Below are positions 48,331-60,989 of a stretch of 64,000 bases of DNA, piece by piece. The translations under genes were made by a program, and so were the position numbers. Under the pieces are notes generated by a model. That model had not been told where the DNA came from. It saw nothing but the letters and a program-made list of their open reading frames with translations, and did no database searches. Position 1 is the stretch's first letter. Each line of letters begins with the position of its first letter. Source of the DNA: Schistocerca nitens (Eukaryota; Arthropoda; Insecta; Orthoptera; Acrididae); contig NC_064616.1 of assembly GCF_023898315.1 (NCBI RefSeq), forward strand, positions 543,111,602-543,175,601, in the 5' to 3' direction.

Positions 48331-51300
48331 GCGTATTGAGAGAGGGAAAAATAGTCTAAATTCCTCTGCACGCGTCGAAATATGTCTTACACTCTTCTTA
48401 TGACCCCCACCCGACGTACATGTTGTTGGTACCATAATGGTCGCACACTCTTAGAATACAGGTTCGTTAAATGTACCCAACAGGTTACCTCGAGAACTGT
48501 GTCGTCTTTCTTCCAACGATTCCCTTTTTAGTTCTCCGACCATTTATGCTACGCTTTGGTACGGGCTACAACGATACTAGCAGTGCATCTCTGAATTCCG
48601 AGATAACTGTTGCCGCGCATACTTCACAGGGGCTCCACAAACTGAAATCATATTCTGCAGTTGATCGAACTACAGTCCAATTTCCTTCCCCATAACCTTT
48701 CCGTCTAATACTAAGTTTTTTATTTGCGTTCTTTAATTCTGATTTTACATGACTTTCGCCTTCGCATACGCACACGATGTGGCACGCTTGACACGTAAGC
48801 CAGTGATCTTGTAATGAAATACTACATGGCTCTCTCTCTCCTTGTTACAAGCTTTACCTTAAATATACAGTCATTAAGAAGTACCGCCGTTCGTTACACC
48901 AAGAGGAAATGTTACCCAAGTCTGTCCGCAATTTTTGGCGATGGTCCAACGACGGCAAACAATAGCATTATCTGCGGCTAATCTTACAGTGCTACAGATC
49001 CTACCCTATAAATCTTGGCTCATATTGACAATACTGATAAAATTAGGAGTCCTATTACATTTCCTACAATCAATCACATTACTCCATCGGGATGTATCTT
49101 CAATAGTAGTCGATAAAGTGGTACAGTTTAGAAAATCTAGAAAGATACGGTCTTCTTCTTCAGCTGTACCTATTGTTCGTAAGATGTCGTGAATGAATAA
49201 AGGATGCTTTGTTTCACACGATTGTTCTTGTTTTCGGATTCCGTGCTGATGCTTTGAACGGACCTTGCTTTCTTCCAGAAGAGTAATGATTTTGAAGCTG
49301 TCAAAACGCTGTTGGATCATGGAAAAGATTGACGTTTGTGATACATATCTATGATCCTATGCATCGATCTGTAACATATTTTTTTTAACAGGAACGACTT
49401 GTGCTCTTCTGTCACATATCACTTTTCACTGCTAAAGCGATTATCTGTTAGTTTGAGCTGCGAAAGGAGCTAATCCAGTGGCATATTCAATGGAAAATGT
49501 AGCTTGTATTCCCTCTTGGCCTGACTCCCTGATCTTTTTCATCGTTTTTCAATACCAGGGGTGCTATTGTCGATATCACTAATGTGTGAGTCTTTGCGGC
49601 GGTCAAACCATGGAACGGTACTCTCCTCATTCCTGAATACATTTTCAAATGAGGAATTTGAAACTTGTACTTTCTGTCTGCAGTTTTCATTTCCGACAAC
49701 AGAAGGATCTGTGGGAGGTCGAGTGGAATGTTTAAATCATTTCACTAATTTTATGTATGACCAGAACTTTCATACTAATGTTATTCAACTATATGCTTCA
49801 GGCACACTGGCTTCCGCTAGATGACGAAATCTAACATTTGAGGCAGTATCTAATTTTAACATTTGATGTTTCCCGGTTTCACCAGTCCCTTCAGCTACTA
49901 GATTACCTTTGGATGTAAAATAAAACATAAAAAATGGCTGTCTCTCAAAAAAAACAAAAACATGGTTACGGCTCTCGCGTTCTGCAACTTCCGTAATGGT
50001 AGAAGATAATTTTCAATATTGTGGACGATATCGACAAGTATAGTATTATGTTCTTTTTTTTCCATTGTCGTTCGATGTACATCATTCACCCATGGTCAAG
50101 GAATGTCCGCCTTTGCCATAAGCTCACACGTCCTCTTAACACCAACTTCAGATGAACAATTTAAATATCAAGTTATACGTCACAGTAATACTCTCTGCCA
50201 CATACAGAGCGCAGCTCAGTGTGTTATAACTTTCTGAGCAAATATCTGCCAATTTTCACATCTGAAAAGATTTTTTTTAATTTTTGAGGGAAACTATTTT
50301 TGTGGTTATAATTTGACATCCGGCATCGCTAAGCAGGTCCTACCCTCCTCAGAATGTGTATTACCGTCTGTGTGAGTAACGGAGTCAGATTCTGCAACGT
50401 AATGTCTCCAATATAAAATATCACGTGATCTGTCACCCATAGAAAATTAAGAGAAGTTCTACGTCGTGTTCTTTTTATTATTGTTTTTCGTTTATTTGTA
50501 AGCGCGGAAGAGGAAATCCGACTGCAATGCATGTACAATGTCCCATGCAGTCTTAACAAGAAGTTCTTGCATATGATAACGCTGTTTGTGGGATATTAAA
50601 ATGTCTGTGACTGGGATTCACAGATTGCATCTTATAATGAAACAAGCGCCTGTAAAGACAAACACGGTAATGGTTGAAACTCTTTTCGCAACCACATACA
50701 CAACTGTTGCTGCCTGTATGAGAGTCAAGGGAACATAGACATGTAGGACTTGGGAGAAAGATTAATGTACGCCGCTGACGTCCTTCAAGTCATGACATTA
50801 ATATCCAGGTCATTTTTATGAGATAAGGTAGGTTATAGGGGCAACTGCAAGCGCGAAACTGCATTTAAAACTTTTCCTTCTACCCCAGAATTACGTAACT
50901 TTCATTATACACAGCCTTTTATTTAATTCACAGCCTATAGAGGATGTAGAAACTAGAACATTAAACAGGAAAACACGAGAAAACTGATTGGATTACGACA
51001 TTAATCCTCCAGTTTTGTTAGATAATCCTTGAATATACTTATTTAAATAATTAAATGGTGACACAGAAGTATACTGTGATGAGTAGTTTCACAGTTTATA
51101 AGGAATTTCCCTGCCGCTCTAAGTGCAAACGAGGAAGAAATTACTACAGACACACAACATTTACTTAACCCTACCATACGTACAGCAAAGAGTCTCGCAA
51201 CGAGGAAACCCGTAAACAAGAAGAGCTCTGCACGAGGCAAGACAGCTGTGTCCGCTACCACCTGCCATCGGCTGCTGTCCTATTCCCGGGAGTGGTCGTC

Positions 51301-53619
51301 GACAGATGACGTCACTTCATGGCAACCGTCAGTCGTCGATCGATGGTGCCGAGCATAGTAAACTGGAATAGCGCAACACACATAACATGGAGAACAAGTG
51401 CAGTCGGATGCAAAAAGCTCCCTACAGGCTGTTTGTTATAAATGTATGCAATATTCGGTCATAAACTCTTCTTTATTTAGAGCCTACGCACAATGTACTT
51501 TGAGCCCAGTGGCTGCTTATTCAGAGCGTCGTCTGTTAATGAAAAACGTCTATATTATTAAATTTATTAGGTGACTTATAAGGTACTTCAAATTGGTAGT
51601 TGAAAATACACATACTGCCAATATCTAGAGCCCCAGTTCCTTATTTCTTTTACAATACAAATCGTAAGCTATCACACATTTCTATTCTTATTGTAGATAT
51701 CATATTAATATCATTTTACAGGATAGTATATCAACTTTCTATTAATCAGTTAAGAAAATAGTATTACCATCCGTCGCGGGCACTACCTTCGCCCTGCGAC
51801 CAGTGCAAAGGTGTGTGCTGTTACCTCGCGGTACAAGCAGGAAGGTGTTGCAGATAACTTCTCGCACGCAAGTCATAAAATGTTCTGATAATTTGAAGAG
51901 GGAAGACAGCGACTGTAGAGAGAGAGAACGTGACAGGACACGGAACATTATTGCATAAATTTGAGCAAGTTGATTCTGTGCAAATTACAGGACGAGGTAC
52001 ATGATACTTATAGAGATCCGAATAATTGCTCCAAAAAATGAGAAATGCTGACATTAAGTATTCCATTGATTACGCACGTAAATTAGTTTTCATATAGCAG
52101 TTTCTGTGATGCCGTAAAGAATATTAAGAGATACTCGCTCTCAGAAAAGTTCATATCTTTTCTTTCATCGAACTAAATTTCCGATTCAGCAGAGAAAGTC
52201 ACAGGGACATACGCGATACAGATTTTGAACAAAGTACTGTATTTGGGTCGTCATGTGTGAACGACAAAGCACAGTTACAAAGAATGCATATACTACATTA
52301 CATTTGTTTAAGAGAATGAAGTATCAGAGTTTAAGCTGTCAATACGAAAATGTCCCGATCAGTGATTAATTACATTACTAAACGAGATGGAGACCCTAGC
52401 CGCTCCAGAACCGGTTGTCTGCGAGTAATACTTCTGCCTGCTTCCTTCACGAACCAGTCACAAACTGGTGAAGCTACGAGCAGTATTCGAAAATTGTTGT
52501 AGACCAGTGAAAATAAATTCTCATCTCTACAGCTTTGTTCGACTGTAGAGGGTGTATTTCCATGGTGATACCATTAAATTTGTTCAGAATTCTTGTCATT
52601 AAATAAGTGGAACTGTGTCGAACTGAAGCATACAAGGTAGGAGATATAAGCAAAATGAAATGACAAGTAGCAGAGTATATACGTCTCTAAGTGGAAAACA
52701 AATATCCGTCTCAACAGAAAAGGAAACTCACGAATGTTGCTTCAAGCAAAACTTTGTTTCTGGTTAACAGTCTGAGTAAAGGGAAGGGACCTTCTAGGAA
52801 ATGTAGAGGGTTGATCGAAGAGATGACTGGGCCACGTGGGTCTTCCGCCCATAACAGGCAACAATTTTTACCGGTGGACAAAATTATTAGGATTTTTCAG
52901 TTTGTTTCTTTTCCATCTTAAAGAGGGATAACATACTCGCAAAGAACTGAACGCCATAACTAAGAACTATTGCGTGCTTCACAAACTAATGAAGAAAGAT
53001 TTTCCAAACGAAAGGGTGACAGTAACGTACGTCGGCGATAAACACAAAACGTTCAACAACACACAAAATTCGAAAACAAGGATAACGTTCGAAAGACCGG
53101 AAAATATTGGAACTACAGCTTTCGTCACACATACACAAACTGAAAACCACAAACCTCTTATTAAACATATTCTGAGATATCTTTCTTTCGAAAGGAAGTT
53201 ACTGACATAACGCAAGGTGATCGCGAAATCTGTTCAGCTTTCATAAAAGGAGCAGTGTGACGACACAAAAAAAGTGGGTCACGCCTGAATTCCAATGTGC
53301 AGGCTGCACCTTAACGTATGCAACCAACATAGCATATCAGTGCTGCACATCGTCGCCACCCTCCACAGCAGAGTCGTTGTAAGATACACAATGGGCATCG
53401 CTGGGGACTACTAGAGAACACCGGTATGACAGTCCGTTCCGATGTAAGTAACACCACGATAGTACAGAAGATATCAGACCGTCCTTATCGTTTTTAAACT
53501 ATACTTAATTACAATAAGTGACATTTCAAACTTTATGGGACAACAAATCTTTTCACATATATCGTTCAGTAATCCTTAGGCGCAATTAAATATTTGATAC
53601 AGTGAATGGATTTGTAAAG
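48331..53619. other. No recognised gene over about 5.3 kb
   Basis: The longest stretch without any element I can name. Frames such as 48935-49192 (plus, hydrophobic), 49006-49320 (minus) and 49561-49824 (plus) have no domain motif. A CpG-richer patch lies near 51240-51370. Old, diverged repeats are likely but not readable by eye. Confidence 0.5.
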
Positions 53620-54765
53620 TTGTATCGCAATTGTAAACAAGTTCTTTGCTGTCTAAAAGGATTACTCAACACATGCTGAACGTCGTTCAACGTTCAACAG
53701 AGTGTGGTTTCGCATCAACCTTATGTAACACTAAGCAGTTAAAAGAAAACGTGATTAACAGCGGCAAGCACTCTACGGAAATCCCAACATTAACAGCGAA
53801 TCACAAGCAATATCATTGTTCACATTACTCATCAACAGTTACTTGTACACAAAGTTGTACTTTAAATGACATGAGCAAGCCGGCCGGTGTGGTCGAGCGT
53901 TTCTAGGCCTTTCAGTCTCGAACCGCGTGACCGCTACGGGAGCAGGTTCTAATCCTGCCTAGGGCATGGATGTTTGTGATGTCTTTAGGTTAGTTAGGTT
54001 TAAGTAGTTCTAAGTTCCTTGGGATTGATTACATCAGATGTTAAGTCCCATAATGCTCAGAGCCATTTGAACCATTTTCACATGACCAACTTTTTCGTTC
54101 AGGATCCGGATACAAACCCAGAACGTAAAGCCATTGTTAAGCAAGCAAAGCTTTGTGCCTTATCGAGACTCGATCACAAGGCAGAAATAGACGTCAAATA
54201 TTGACGTTTGCACCAGTTATCAGTTATCAATTCTCAACTTGAACGTAAATGACGATAATGTTTGTACGAAACCAGGAACCTTAACATGACAATTACCTTC
54301 TTGGTAATTAACATCGAAAGACGTTGTATATTGTTGCATTGTCAAGAAACAAAGGATGCACATGTTTAAAATTGAAATGCCATCATGCAATGACGGTGAC
54401 AAGGATGCGAACACAGTACCTAAAAGGGTTGTTGAATTAGTACGTAAAATCAGAACGTAGATATCATAGTTTGTCACCAGTGGTGCTGTTGGAACCTTAA
54501 ATGACGACCGAAGTTGTATTGCCTGACCGGGATTTGAACCCAACGCTTACCGCCGTCGTTGTCTAACCAGGAACAGACGAAAAATGTCCAATGTTGGTCC
54601 ACCATTTGAGAGATGTGCGCACGTTTAACTAGAAATAAGGCGACGAAAACGTCTATGCTGACTGAGAGTCGAACGCCGCACACATGGTTATGAAGACACG
54701 TTAGTAGTCAAATGCTTATCCAGTAGTATCTAGGAGTAGCATGTTTAGTTTCAAACCTTAAGGCC
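53620..54765 (+). repeat. Modular repeat with tRNA-B-box-like motifs, copy A
   Basis: Colinear, in inverted orientation, with 58110-59040 over about 0.9 kb after removing the SINE at 53879-54079. Shared phrases include tgctgaacgtcg.tcaacg, aaagctttgtg/taagctttgttt, atgtttaaaa.tgaaatgc, ttagtacgtaaaat/aagtacgtaaaat, gccgtcgtt.tct and gaagacac. Within it a module recurs about every 125-165 bases: aaatgacga, about 15-25 bases, then a motif like ggattcgaaccc (54108-54119, 54403-54414, 54529-54541, 54664-54676), which is the complement of a pol III B box. No coding seen. I do not know a named family that fits. Confidence 0.75.
53879..54079 (+). mobile_element. tRNA-derived SINE, head type 1
   Basis: Plus orientation, gccggccggtgtggtcgagc to gagccatttgaaccatttt. 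Flanked by acatgagcaa (53869-53878) and acatgaccaa (54080-54089), one mismatch in 10. The empty site is visible in the inverted sister copy (gtcatgccatttaaa at about 58795-58809). Confidence 0.93.
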
Positions 54766-55577
54766 TTTCTCATCCGTAATAAGCTGTTGCCTAATATCTG
54801 CGACATCACGGTGTTAATTTACAAGTAGAATGACTGCCGTAAAGAGCATTGTTCTCTAGTAGTCGTGTATCATTGAGATGTAAATGAAGTGCCTCAGCAG
54901 AAAGTAATTTCCGTCGTGCTGCAATTATTGTTTCAGAGACACTAAGTACATGTTATAAGTGCACACAACGTGTATTATATACTACGTATATACTATTATT
55001 TGGGTAAGCTGCCGCCAAACCTGTTTACTTTTACATTCCCCTTAGTTGTCATGGCTCACACACGTTTTATTAAGGCTACATCTAATGCACAGCGCTTACA
55101 TGAGAGAATCGTTTCCTGCGTCATGCTATTGCTAGGTAGGTGAAATATTTTGTGGTAGCTATGTTTAAAATGAATGTATTTTTGAACGTATTGTTCGTCA
55201 TATATTTGAATGAATCGTCAACTGTAGGTGTGCCTGCACATGTTATAGCAAAATAGTTGTAGCTGCGTTAATTTATACTACAGACTTGTGTAGGTTAGGT
55301 GTAACTTTTGATCCTTCAAGGGGTGATCTTCGTCTTGCGGCCCTGGTCCATACTAGCCCCGGCTCGCGAGCTACGGGCCAGCCAGGCTGGCTGAGGCGAG
55401 ACCGAAGTGAGCGAGCTGGCGGTGGCGTTGGTGGGCCATCAGCCCGGGACGAGCCATCACAGCTGCGCCGCTTGCCTCTGCCTCTGCCGCGCCGTTTGAC
55501 GTAAATATGTTTACCTCCTCTCCTAGCATCAGTATATGAGCGGCAATCAGAAATACACATCAGGCTGTCTGCCGTAA
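54766..55577. other. No recognised gene; CpG-rich patch
   Basis: 55300-55500 is markedly GC- and CpG-rich with Arg/Pro-rich frames on both strands and directly precedes the Tc1-like element. It could be a promoter-like island or part of an unrecognised element. No motif decides. Confidence 0.35.
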
Positions 55578-56520
55578 TGGCTCAGTGACAGAGGTCTATT
55601 CGAGATAGAGTCGTCGCTCTCATTGAAGAAGGAGGAAGTTCCTTCAGAGAAGCTGGCAGACGGTATGGCGTACCACATATAATTGCAACGAGATGGTGGA
55701 GGATCTAACTTGAAAGAGGCACCAAGAACAGGGCTCCTGACTCAGGCAGGAAGACAGTGAGCTCACAGCAGGAAGACAGGGACCTAGTGTCTAGAAGCAG
55801 AGAAAATCCCTTTCTGAACGCTAAGCAGTTGCGGCGGGAGACCAACTTCCCGGCTCCAGTGACCCGATTCGCCGAAGATTGAGGAACGCTGAACTGCATG
55901 CACGACGATCCGCCGTGGAACAAGAGCTCAGCGAAGACAACGTTTTATACCGGCTAACATTTGCGGAGCTTCATCTGAGGGCGTCGTGGGACAACGACAT
56001 TTTCACTGATGAGAAAGTCTTTTCCACCCGTAACGACGGCCCACGAATCGTTTACAGGCCACAAGGGACTCGCCATCGACGCGAATATGTAACCACAACT
56101 AGAAGACGCGGCCGGCTATCTGTTACCTGCTGGGGTTGGATTTCTGCGAGAGGGGTGGGAATTCATCACAGGATAGGAAGTACTCTGGACAGCGTGCAGT
56201 ATGCCCACATTTTGGAAAATGTGATGCTTCCGTCAGTGCGAATGCTGTACGCAGAAGAGGACGTCACATTGTAAGAGGACCATTCTCCCATTCACAAGTC
56301 TGCGTTTGTTCAGCAGAGGCTCTCCACGATTGGTGTCAACGTCATGGACTGTACGCCACGAGCGGCTGATATGAACCCCATGGAAAACACGTGGGCTGAG
56401 GTCGCCAGATCATTAACAGAGATCTGGCTACGAAACCAACCAAATACTTCGGACGCTCTTTGTGACTGCGTCCTGGAAGCCTGAGTGGAAGTAGCTTCTT
56501 CAGGCTGTTACGTCTGACGG
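55578..56520 (+). pseudogene. Tc1-like DD34E transposase, broken
   Basis: Plus strand from ATG at 55578 (stop three codons later). Helix-turn-helix part: RVVALIEEGGSSFREAGRRY and VSSQQEDRDLVSRSRENPF. Frame 55879-56274: LSEDNVLYRLTFAELHL, then NDIFTDEKVFSTRNDGPRIV with the first catalytic Asp, and VTCWGWISARGVG. After a stop, EDHSPIHKSAFVQQRLSTIG with the second Asp and ADMNPMENTWAEVARSL with the Glu, 34 residues between them. All catalytic positions survive, but several stops and shifts break the gene. Terminal repeats were not identified. It lies between the two inverted copies of the modular repeat. Confidence 0.8.
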
Positions 56521-57287
56521 CTTATACACTCTACCCCAAGACGCATGACAGAAGTACAAAATAATGAAGGATTCTGGATATAATATTAGAGTATTTAAAA
56601 TGTTTCGTTATGTCCTCTTTTTCGTCATGTTTCCTCATTGGGAGCTAGTGGAAGATCGCATGGCAACAGAAAAGATACAATATGCGTTTGTTTTCCTTTA
56701 AATCGCCTTTTTAATTCAAGTGAGTTTCTTTTGAATAATAATCTATTTTGATTTCATTAATACCCTGTCTAAATACTTACAAACTAATCAACGTACATGG
56801 ACTTTGTCACAGTAGGTTCTGTTATTTCAAATACATCTCTCTCTTCCCCTCCATCCATGAATACACCCTCCGTTCTCCAAACAATACGCAAACGATTTCA
56901 TATTATGTTTACTGGTTGTTAATATCTCCTCTATTCTCTCTCATACTCTCTCTGTCTGACACTATCGCCGCAAGTGCCCTTCTATTCCATTCCCTCAAAA
57001 CTATATAAACAAATCCAGCGGTTTCCATTGACGTTAAGTTTTCTCCTTTAATTGCTGCTGTCATTCCTCTCAACACCTATGAAACCGTATTCTTTGATCT
57101 CCCCTTCCCTATAACCCATTCTTAGTACTGAGAACAAACCTTCCTTATCTCTCGATCCTAAGATAATACGAACTGTGGCACACACCTAAGTAAGCAATTC
57201 TTTCCAAGCATTTCAGGCTCATATTTGGCACTTCTGCACTTCCATCCATTCCCAGATCCCGCCAGCATTCCTGTCACCCGTCCCTTG
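56521..57287. other. No recognised gene
   Basis: AT-rich with pyrimidine-rich patches near 56820-57000. Nothing supported. Confidence 0.45.
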
Positions 57288-57352
57288 ACATCTGCATACA
57301 CCTCTAAATGAATACTCTACAATTCATAATTATGTGTTTGGCAGAGGGTTCT
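57288..57352 (-). mobile_element. Very short LINE 3' tip
   Basis: Words tgaatactctacaattcat and gtgtttggcagagggttc are the reverse complement of the 3' UTR end of the LINE at 23310-24957 (gaaccctttgccaagcac, gaattgtacagtaatcatg). About 65 bases, an extreme 5' truncation. Confidence 0.65.
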
Positions 57353-58109
57353 TTAGTCTGGGGGATTAATCTTGTATTGATGTGTAAAACGTGTAAGTTC
57401 ACATCTCACGTCAGGCGCATATTTTTAACACACAAAAGTAACCCTGCTTCACCCCCAGTAACGCCAAGTGCAGAACGCCAGTTAGCTCCGTAGTTCAATA
57501 TCCGCAGTAAAGATAACATCGCTTCGAAGCTGACGGGGGCAGAGCGGCATTCGTTTGAGCTGTGACAGATGGAGAAACCCCGGAAGGTAAGGACTCTGTC
57601 ACCAGCAATCCGTCGTAAACTAGAAAACGTATTTCAATTAATGAACCAATGGCCATGTAAGTTCACAAGCCTCTTACTTTATTTGAAACAGAGACGTCGA
57701 AAATTGTGGTGCTGGACTGGGATTAGAATTCGATTTCACTTTGTTCCCCAAGATTGCAAACTCTTCTTGACCTCCTCGAAAAGCACCTATTTGGTTTCGA
57801 ATCCTGATCAGCACAAAATATTGATTATTTCATTTCAAACCCTAGCATGTGCACTAGGAAATACAAGTGAAAAATAGTTGCATTTTCAACGTCTCTCCGT
57901 GCGTTCTCAGCTGTAACGTGTTCGTTTCAACTCACAGCCACATGATGAGCTTTTATCACAACGTTACTAGATCAAACATTTCCTTACATCTTTTCAAGTT
58001 TAAACATTCCATCCTACTGGCGAAAACGGATTTGGGTTTGACGTTGTGTTCGTTGTGATCACCAACGACGATATGTTGTGGATACAACTTCTAGCCAGCA
58101 GAGTAATTT
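57353..58109. repeat. Diverged modules next to repeat copy B
   Basis: Contains further B-box-like modules: gtggtgctggactgggatta near 57708 in plus orientation and, near 57792-57825, ggtttcgaatcctgatcagc in the opposite sense. They resemble the modules of copies A and B but are not colinear with copy A as far as I can see. No coding signal. Confidence 0.4.
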
Positions 58110-59040
58110 CCATCACATCATTGAAAGTACAAACATGCCAGTCGTAGCTATTACTGGAAAAGAATTTGATAGTTAAAGTGTCTTCACGACCACGTGTGCG
58201 GGATTTGAATTCCATTCAGCACAGAACGTTTCGTCGCCTGATGTCTAGCTAAACATGTGCACATGTAGCTACTGGTGAACCGACAATAGCTATTTATCGT
58301 CTATTCCCGTCTAGAAAACGACGGCGCTAGATGCGGTGTTCGACTCCCAGTTAGCAAAAAAAGTTCTATCGTCATTTAAGATTCCAAAATCATGCTGTTG
58401 GTGAAAACATTGGATATTTACCTTCTCATTTTACGTACTTCTTTAACAATTCGACTAGGTGCTGGGTTCGCATCCCTGTCACAAGCTTTACATGATTGCA
58501 TTTCAGTTTTAAACATAAGCGTACCTTCATCCTTCCGAAAGCCACCATATTAACGTCGTTGGGGGTAGTTCCCAGGAAGGTAACGATTATGACAGGAGTC
58601 CCAGTTAAGTAGAAACATTTTCGTCATTTGCTTTCAGGATCTGAATTGATACCTGATACTGGTGCAATCGTCTATACTTCACGTCTCTCTATGCCTAGTG
58701 GTCGGGTCTAAATAAGGCACAAACAAAGCTTAGCTTAGTCAGCAATGGCTATAGGTAATGGGTTTGAATCCAAGTCCAGAATGACGACGTTTGTCATGCC
58801 ATTTAAAGGTCAGATTTGTTTACACATAGCTGTTGATTTTTTACGAGAACATTGATATTACTGGTGATTGGCTGTTAATGTTGAGATTTCTGTATTGTGC
58901 TTGATGCCGTTAATTGCGTTTTTTTACTGCTTCGTCGAATGTCCTGTTTCGAGAGGCTATCGCCGTTGAGCGACGTTCAGCACGTGGATGGAACACCTTT
59001 TCGAGAGCGAATACCACCCACGAAAGTTATAGATTACAAC
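58110..59040 (-). repeat. Modular repeat with tRNA-B-box-like motifs, copy B
   Basis: Inverted partner of copy A. On the minus strand it runs from cgtgctgaacgtcgctcaac (about 58990) through ggattcaaaccc, ctgggactcctg, gggatgcgaacccagcacct and gggagtcgaacaccgc to gaattcaaatcccgcacacg and gaagacac (about 58190). Identity to copy A is roughly 70% by eye. It lacks the SINE found in copy A. Confidence 0.75.
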
Positions 59041-59789
59041 GATCACCAATCGTAGACACTGAGGAACAGGTTTATAGAACGCAACAAGCAGACTCACCAT
59101 CAGTCGATGCCTGAAGCACCGCTCGACAGCCAGAAGTTTCTTTAGACAACGAGCAAAGCCGAGCTCTAAGAAGAGAAATAAAAACCGAGGCTTGCGCATC
59201 AAGGTCACAGCAGACTGCACGAGTCCTACACGATAAGGTGAAGGTGACAGGAGGCAAGCTCATCCAAAAAGCGTCTGAGAACGCGTCCCGGAACCTGCCG
59301 ACATTTAGTGACCTATTAGTTCTGAAAAATGTTTCGTTTTATGAAAGTCTGAATTCTGATGAAACTGCAAAACCCCTAACGGAAACTGACAACCAAAATG
59401 GTCAAATTTCATTCTCTTGAAGAGTCAGCAATCATATCGGCAAAACCCCTCCCCGCTACCTGGGCAGACAATGCGTAATCCCATATTGAAGAAGAAACAA
59501 TGAACTCGAGACAACCACAGCTAGGATGTCAAAAGATGGTTTTATTCAGGAAGATGCCACTTTGGTAGACACTACCACAACAAAAGGACACACGGCTAAT
59601 CCACTGCTGGACGACGAATGTTTTTAGCTCAGCCTTCAAGTGACTTCTGTAAGTGTTCTTTCAGAAAAGTTTTCACAGTGTTTTTCGAAGTGATTATTTG
59701 TTTGTTTTAGAGATGAGTTTTATGATAGATATCAAAGTGTAGTGGAAGCATAGCTCCTGTGTAGCAAACACAATTCCACTTAAGGTCCA
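59041..59789. other. No recognised gene
   Basis: Frames at 58914-59114 and 59238-59420 show no motif. Nothing supported. Confidence 0.4.
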
Positions 59790-60014
59790 TAAGCCCGCAA
59801 CTTTGAATATTAATAAATTACATAGCATAATTAAGTTACAACTTTTAAAAGTCTTTCCGTATGCAGTCGACGTGAATGTTGTATTTTTACAAGAAGTAAA
59901 GGACATCAGGCTTGACAGCATAGAAGGTTATAATGTGATCACGAAACGGGGAACGGGTTGCAAAATGGGTACGGCTCTTTCCTGCGATGAAAGGCATCAA
60001 CCTAAAAGATGCTG
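59790..60014 (+). pseudogene. LINE endonuclease, N-terminal fragment
   Basis: Plus-strand frame reading TLNINKLHSIIKLQLLKVF, VDVNVVFLQEVKDIRLDSIE, GYNVITKRGTGCKMGTALS before the stop at 60012-60014. The N-x-I start, the LQEV box (catalytic Glu of the AP-like endonuclease) and the GTA(I/L) segment are standard for LINE endonuclease domains. The rest of the element is missing downstream. It is probably a separate insertion from the minus-strand LINE to the right. Confidence 0.7.
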
Positions 60015-60372
60015 AATAACTACCGAATATCTGGGGAATTGCTGACATCTTTCATAAAATTAGACTAATTAATGTCTGTACCACATCAGTCTATAACAAA
60101 AGGTGCCAAAAAAAGGTTCAAACAGACTCCTATGCACTCAGATATAACTGCACAGAATAGGGAGAGTGCGATTTCTTGCGGCTGCTGTGGAACTCCACAA
60201 CATTCAGATACACGTTTTTTTCAAACTTGGAACCAGTTTCAACACGCGACCAGGCTGTATTTAAAATTTTTACTAAGAAACTGTCGTACTTTTCTTTGCA
60301 CTTCCGAATTAGCATCAGGGTATGGTGCTCAGTTGTTGAATACACTCATAATGTTTCTTTGCTCTTCTCCTC

Positions 60373-60533
60373 TCCGGGTTCGTTTGCCGGCGGGGTCAGG
60401 GATTTTCTCTGCCTCGTGATGACTGAGTGTTGTGTGATGTCCTTAGGTTAGTTAGGTTTAAGTAGTTCTAAGTTCTAGGGTGCTGATTACCGTAGATGTT
60501 AAGTCCCGTAGTGCTCAGGGCCAGTTGAACCAG
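60373..60533 (+). mobile_element. tRNA-derived SINE, head type 2, 5'-truncated
   Basis: Plus orientation, starting inside the B box region (tccgggttcgtttgccgg), then gcggggtcagggattttctc and the common tail (ccttaggttagttaggttta) to gccagttgaaccag. Perfect 10-bp duplication tcttctcctc (60363-60372 and 60534-60543). Same head type as the SINE at 31100. Confidence 0.9.
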
Positions 60534-60989
60534 TCTTCTCCTCTGTCGTGAAGAGGTAGTGTGCAGTTAGTCTATTTAACCAGTTAACAGCGTTTTTTCC
60601 GCCTTCTAGAATAATATCTCATGACGGATTACGAAGTCTGCGAGTGTCATATAGTTAGGCGACGTTCTACTGCTGAATGCCAACCTTTTTCTGACATGCA
60701 TCCACATGTCACTGACTGTCGCAGGCAAACTTGTGTTCTTCGGTATCTACTACATTGCATGTTGTGCACAACGTTGAATGTGCTCGATGAATGTTGTAGA
60801 GTATGAAGTTAGTATCAATTTTCCTGTTAACGTGAAGCATCATGTTGCTTTCGTTGTTAACGGTACGATGCGACAGTTGAAGTTCCCTCAAATCGGTTTT
60901 TCAATTATGATATGTCTAAATTATTTCTCTTCTTATTTTTCGTCACCTAATTGTATAGTTCCTTTACTTTTGTCATGTCTTCTTCGTAT

